A stretch of DNA of 64,000 bases from Pseudomonas fluorescens. Its GTDB lineage: Bacteria; Pseudomonadota; Gammaproteobacteria; Pseudomonadales; Pseudomonadaceae. A program made the translations under genes and the position numbers. Positions 61,132 to 64,000 of the stretch are shown here, piece by piece. Where the stretch lies: positions 5,271,001 through 5,335,000 of the forward strand of contig NZ_CP015637.1 of assembly GCF_001708445.1 (NCBI RefSeq), written 5' to 3'. The notes under the pieces were generated by a model. That model saw only the letters and a list, made by a program, of their open reading frames with translations. It was not told the DNA's origin and searched no databases. How positions within the stretch are numbered: the first letter of the stretch is position 1; each line of letters begins with the position of its first letter.

Positions 61132-62094
61132 ATGAATCTGACTGAACCCCGCGAACTGGCCCCGTTGCTGGAGGCCTTTCTCCTGGCCTCGGGTAAGCCG
61201 CAATCCCTGGAGCGCCTGTTCGAACTTTTTGAAGAAGCCGAGCGCCCTGAACCCCCGGTCTTCAAAAAGGCGCTGGAGATTTTGCGCAAGTCCTGCGATG
61301 GCCGCGCCTTTGAACTGCGCGAAGTGGCGTCGGGTTACCGCCTGCAGATCCGTGAGCAGTTTTCCCCGTGGGTCGGCCGCTTGTGGGAAGAACGCCCGCA
61401 GCGCTATTCCCGCGCGATGCTCGAGACCATGGCGCTGATTGCCTATCGCCAGCCGATTACCCGGGGCGAAATCGAAGACGTGCGTGGCGTGGCGGTCAAC
61501 AGCCATATCGTCAAGACGCTGCTGGAGCGCGAGTGGATTCGCATCGTTGGCTACCGCGATGTGCCCGGCAAGCCGGCGATGTTCGCCACTACCAAGGCAT
61601 TCCTCGACCACTTCAACCTGAAAAACCTCGACGACTTGCCGCCGCTCGCCGAACTGCGCGAGATGGAAGCCGAGCCGGTGCTCGACTTCGACGACGTGCC
61701 GGTTCCGGCCAGCCTGCAGGAACTGGCCGATGCCACCGCCGAGCCGGAGGAGCCAAAGGACGAAACCAGCTTCCACACCCTGTTGCTGGAACTGGACGAC
61801 ATGGAGCAGGGCATCAAGACCGACTTCGACGACTTGTTGCGTGACGGCGCATCCGAACCGGACGCCCAGGTAAACGTCGAAACCGAGCCGGTGGTCGAAG
61901 TCGAAATTGAACCTGAACCTGAACCTGAACCTGAAGCAGAGGCCGAGGAAGACATCCTCGGCGTCGCCGAAGCCCGGGAAAAACTCCTGGCCGCCGTCGC
62001 CGCCCTCGAACAACCGCCGTTGAGCGATGAAGAAGACGAAGCCCGCGCGCTGGCCGAAGCCATCGAGAACGAGCGACGCCAGCTAGAAGACTGA
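61132..62094 (+). CDS. scpB: ScpB, segregation and condensation protein
   Basis: 320 aa. Residues 1-175 hold the two winged-helix domains (LAPLLEAFLLASGKPQSLER, then RYSRAMLETMALIAYRQPITRGEIEDVRG). The remaining 145 residues are an acidic, Glu/Pro/Asp-rich tail that includes a 4-copy EP repeat encoded by GAACCT units at 61909-61932. The tail is longer than in typical ScpB (about 190-250 aa). It is 12 bp downstream of scpA. Confidence 0.94.
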   Translation: MNLTEPRELAPLLEAFLLASGKPQSLERLFELFEEAERPEPPVFKKALEILRKSCDGRAFELREVASGYRLQIREQFSPWVGRLWEERPQRYSRAMLETMALIAYRQPITRGEIEDVRGVAVNSHIVKTLLEREWIRIVGYRDVPGKPAMFATTKAFLDHFNLKNLDDLPPLAELREMEAEPVLDFDDVPVPASLQELADATAEPEEPKDETSFHTLLLELDDMEQGIKTDFDDLLRDGASEPDAQVNVETEPVVEVEIEPEPEPEPEAEAEEDILGVAEAREKLLAAVAALEQPPLSDEEDEARALAEAIENERRQLED

Positions 62095-62104
62095 CGCGAT
62101 CCCC

Positions 62105-62209
62105 CTGTAGGAGCGAGCTTGCTCGCGAAGATCGTCAACGAAAACGCGGGGAATCTGGGGGGGGGGCGGTGTTCTTGCGTTTTTCGCGAGCAAGCTCGCT
62201 CCTACAGGA
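62105..62209. repeat. REPIN, GTAGGAGCGAGCTTGCTCGCG family (copy 5)
   Basis: CTGTAGGAGCGAGCTTGCTC and CGAGCAAGCTCGCTCCTACA; the spacer contains GTCAACGAAAACGC and a run of ten G. It lies between scpB and rluB. Confidence 0.9.
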
Positions 62210-62385
62210 TGTGCACCACCGGTCGGCGGAAAGACCACTGACCAGGCGCTTATCGACTAGTCTCTGATGCGCAACGCGCAGCATGCGCGTATGATTCGCG
62301 ACCCTTTGCCGACGTATTCGGCCAAAGCCCCGCTTTCAACACTCTTCAGGCCACGCCTGAATCGACCCACCGGGAGGTGCTTAAG

Positions 62386-63630
62386 ATGAACGACAAAGAC
62401 CAGAACGACAGCCAGGAAATCGGCCCAGCAGGCGAAAAACTGCAAAAGGTGCTGGCACGTATCGGCGTGGGCTCGCGCCGCGACGTCGAAGCCTGGATCA
62501 CCCAGAAGCGCATCAAGGTCAACGGCGTAGAGGCCACCCTTGGCCAGCGCGTCGACCTGCACGATGCAATCACCATTGATGGCAAGGTCATCAAGCGTGA
62601 AGAGGCTGCCGAATCGGTACGCCGCGTCATCATGTACAACAAGCCCGATGGCGAAATCTGCACCCGTGACGACCCGGAAGGCCGTCCGACCGTGTTCGAC
62701 AAGATGCCAAAGCCCAAAGAAGGCCGCTGGATCAATATCGGCCGTCTCGACATCAACACCACCGGCTTGCTGATGTTCACCACCGACGGTGAACTGGCCA
62801 ACCGCCTGATGCACCCGTCTTACGAGATGGACCGTGAATACGCAGTGCGTGTACGCGGTGAAGTCGACGACGAGATGATCGAACGCCTCAAGGCTGGCGT
62901 GGTACTGGAAGACGGCCCGGCCAAGTTCACCGACATCAAGCAGGCTCCAGGCGGCGAAGGCTTTAACCACTGGTACCACTGCGTGGTGATGGAAGGTCGT
63001 AACCGTGAAGTCCGTCGCCTGTGGGAATCCCAGGGCCTGGTGGTCAGCCGCCTGAAGCGCGTGCGTTTTGGCCCGGTGTTCCTCAACTCCGACCTGCCAA
63101 TGGGCCGCTGGCGCGAAATGAGCCAGTACGAAGTCGACATCCTCAGCGCCGAAGTTGGCCTGACGCCGGTCGCCATGCCGCAGATGAACGCCAAGAGCAA
63201 AGACAAGCTCGAGCGTATGCAGCGTAAATCGTCGCGCCCTGTGGCCCGTACCGAGCGCGTTGCGCGCACCCTGCGCCCGGCACTGAACGCACCGGCAACC
63301 GGCGGGCGTATTTCCCGTGAGCCGCAGATCGAAGGCGAGCGCCGCCCAACGGCTCCGTCGCGCCAGGAAGGCGAGCGTGCACCACGCGCACCGCGCCCGG
63401 CAGGCCGTGGTGAAGCACCTGCTGGTGGTCGCAGTAATCGCGGTGAGGCCGGTCGCGGTGCGCCATCGGATCGTCCGGCCGACAGCGCCAACACCAAACG
63501 CCCAGCCAAGCCAGCGCCGAAAAAGCGCCCTGGCCTGAAACTGGTCGCAGACGAGCCGTCGGGCAAGCGCCGTGGCGCTCCGGCGGGTTCTGGTCAGCGT
63601 CCGGGGTTTGGTCGCAAGAAGCCGCAGTGA
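62386..63630 (+). CDS. rluB: 23S rRNA pseudouridine synthase RluB
   Basis: 414 aa from MNDKDQNDSQEIGPAGEKL, with GGGAGG 8 nt upstream. An S4 RNA-binding domain (about 20-80: KVLARIGVGSRRDVEAWI) is followed by the RsuA-family catalytic domain with the Asp motif NIGRLDINTTGLLMFT and NRLMHPSYEMDREYAVRV. Residues about 265-414 form a basic, Arg/Pro/Gly-rich disordered tail typical of pseudomonad RluB. It modifies U2605 of 23S rRNA in E. coli numbering. Confidence 0.94.
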   Translation: MNDKDQNDSQEIGPAGEKLQKVLARIGVGSRRDVEAWITQKRIKVNGVEATLGQRVDLHDAITIDGKVIKREEAAESVRRVIMYNKPDGEICTRDDPEGRPTVFDKMPKPKEGRWINIGRLDINTTGLLMFTTDGELANRLMHPSYEMDREYAVRVRGEVDDEMIERLKAGVVLEDGPAKFTDIKQAPGGEGFNHWYHCVVMEGRNREVRRLWESQGLVVSRLKRVRFGPVFLNSDLPMGRWREMSQYEVDILSAEVGLTPVAMPQMNAKSKDKLERMQRKSSRPVARTERVARTLRPALNAPATGGRISREPQIEGERRPTAPSRQEGERAPRAPRPAGRGEAPAGGRSNRGEAGRGAPSDRPADSANTKRPAKPAPKKRPGLKLVADEPSGKRRGAPAGSGQRPGFGRKKPQ

Positions 63631-63647
63631 TGTAAGCGCTGCACACC

Positions 63648-63679
63648 AACGCCAACCCTAGGGTTGGCGTTTTTTTTTG
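63648..63679 (+). terminator. intrinsic terminator of rluB
   Basis: 11-bp stem AACGCCAACCC / GGGTTGGCGTT followed by a T-run, 17 bp after the stop. Confidence 0.92.
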
Positions 63680-63700
63680 CCTTGGAATACAGGCAAAAAA

Positions 63701-63791
63701 TGTGGGAGGGGGCTTGCCCCCGATAGTGGTGTATCAGCTTGCCAATCCGGCGACTGATGCACCGCTATCGGGGGCAAGCCCCCTCCCACAT
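63701..63791. repeat. REPIN, GTGGGAGGGGGCTTGCCCCCGAT family (copy 7)
   Basis: TGTGGGAGGGGGCTTGCCCC and GGGGCAAGCCCCCTCCCACA arms, between rluB and the convergent partial gene. Confidence 0.9.
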
Positions 63792-63821
63792 TTGGATCTT
63801 CATCCTTTTCAAGGTCGGTGC

Positions 63822-64000
63822 TCAGAACGCGAACGTGCCGTCAAACACCGGTTTGTCATCCAGGGCCAAGACCCCACTGGCAAAGATCAGATCCAGGTGA
63901 TGGCTGCCTTTCTGCCCGCCGCCCAAGCCCAGGTGCAAGCCGCAATGACGCTCCTCGAACCCGGCATTGCGGGCGTACAGATCCTTGACCCCCTCATTGG
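63822..64000 (-). CDS. C-terminal fragment of an unidentified protein
   Basis: The last 58 codons of a minus-strand gene whose start is beyond the window. The visible end reads HCGLHLGLGGGQKGSHHLDL then IFASGVLALDDKPVFDGTFAF. The Gly/His-rich strings suggest a metal- or ligand-binding enzyme core, but I do not recognise the family. The stop lies 31 bp beyond the neighbouring REPIN. Confidence 0.6.
   Translation of the reverse strand, partial: NEGVKDLYARNAGFEERHCGLHLGLGGGQKGSHHLDLIFASGVLALDDKPVFDGTFAF

Overview
This is a contiguous stretch of a fluorescent-group Pseudomonas chromosome, probably P. fluorescens-like. The evidence is a GC-rich, densely coded sequence; gene orders that match known Pseudomonas blocks (porin-HIT-slyX-csp-dps-aspS-pmpR-ruvCAB-ybgC-tolQRAB-oprL-cpoB-queE-queC-tRNA-Lys-nadA); a GcsR-controlled glycine-cleavage operon; an arcDABC operon; and many short REP doublets (REPINs) of the kind abundant in this species group. 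I see no prophage, insertion sequence, integron or CRISPR array. Almost everything is core genome.

Layout. 1-2120: a minus-strand cell-envelope operon (GT4 glycosyltransferase, DUF2334 deacetylase-like protein, truncated flippase-like membrane protein). 2317-4206: a Cache-domain chemoreceptor. 4411-6349: a HerA/DUF853 ATPase convergent with a DciA-like DUF721 gene. 6655-11827: secA, argJ and a Nudix/ThiE-like fusion. 11955-15535: cobalamin adenosyltransferase, an orphan-looking sensor kinase and a ketopantoate-reductase-family protein. 15658-18615: yajQ, an MscS channel and an OprD-family porin. 19358-24378: HIT, slyX, a membrane-tethered cold-shock-domain protein, Dps, a ribbon-helix-helix protein, an FmdB zinc ribbon and aspS. 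24514-33230: pmpR/yebC, ruvCAB, a candidate 52-codon membrane peptide overlapping ruvB, and the whole Tol-Pal operon. 33395-36427: queE, queC, tRNA-Lys(UUU), nadA. 36563-45606: RDD protein, a CspA-family protein, gcvT-sdaA-gcvP-gcvH and their sigma-54 activator gcsR. 45796-52917: DUF5064, arcCBAD and a divergent second arcD. 53105-57702: a class III CoA-transferase, then a Cpx-like sensor, CpxP/Spy-like protein and response regulator. 57809-63630: yciI, yciB, RNase AM, a YciO/Sua5 protein, scpA, scpB, rluB. The window ends in an unidentified partial gene.

The genes fall into functional sets: envelope maintenance and division (Tol-Pal, SecA, Cpx-like, YciB, MscS), DNA repair and segregation (RuvABC, ScpAB, DciA, HerA-like), amino-acid catabolism under alternative sigma or anaerobic control (GcsR-gcv-sdaA; ADI pathway), and translation or RNA maturation (AspRS, tRNA-Lys, QueC/QueE, RluB, YciO, RNase AM).

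I found no convincing undescribed multi-gene system. The best leads are small or regulatory: a 52-codon membrane ORF overlapping ruvB; a sigma-54 promoter with three GcsR-type sites at gcvH; a CpxR-type direct repeat upstream of the cpxP-like gene, plus a hairpin separating cpxP from the sensor; two divergent arcD genes flanking an FNR/Anr-type site and a 13-bp hairpin; an unassigned terminator after tRNA-Lys that may end a small RNA; and two REPIN families, one with a conserved internal spacer.
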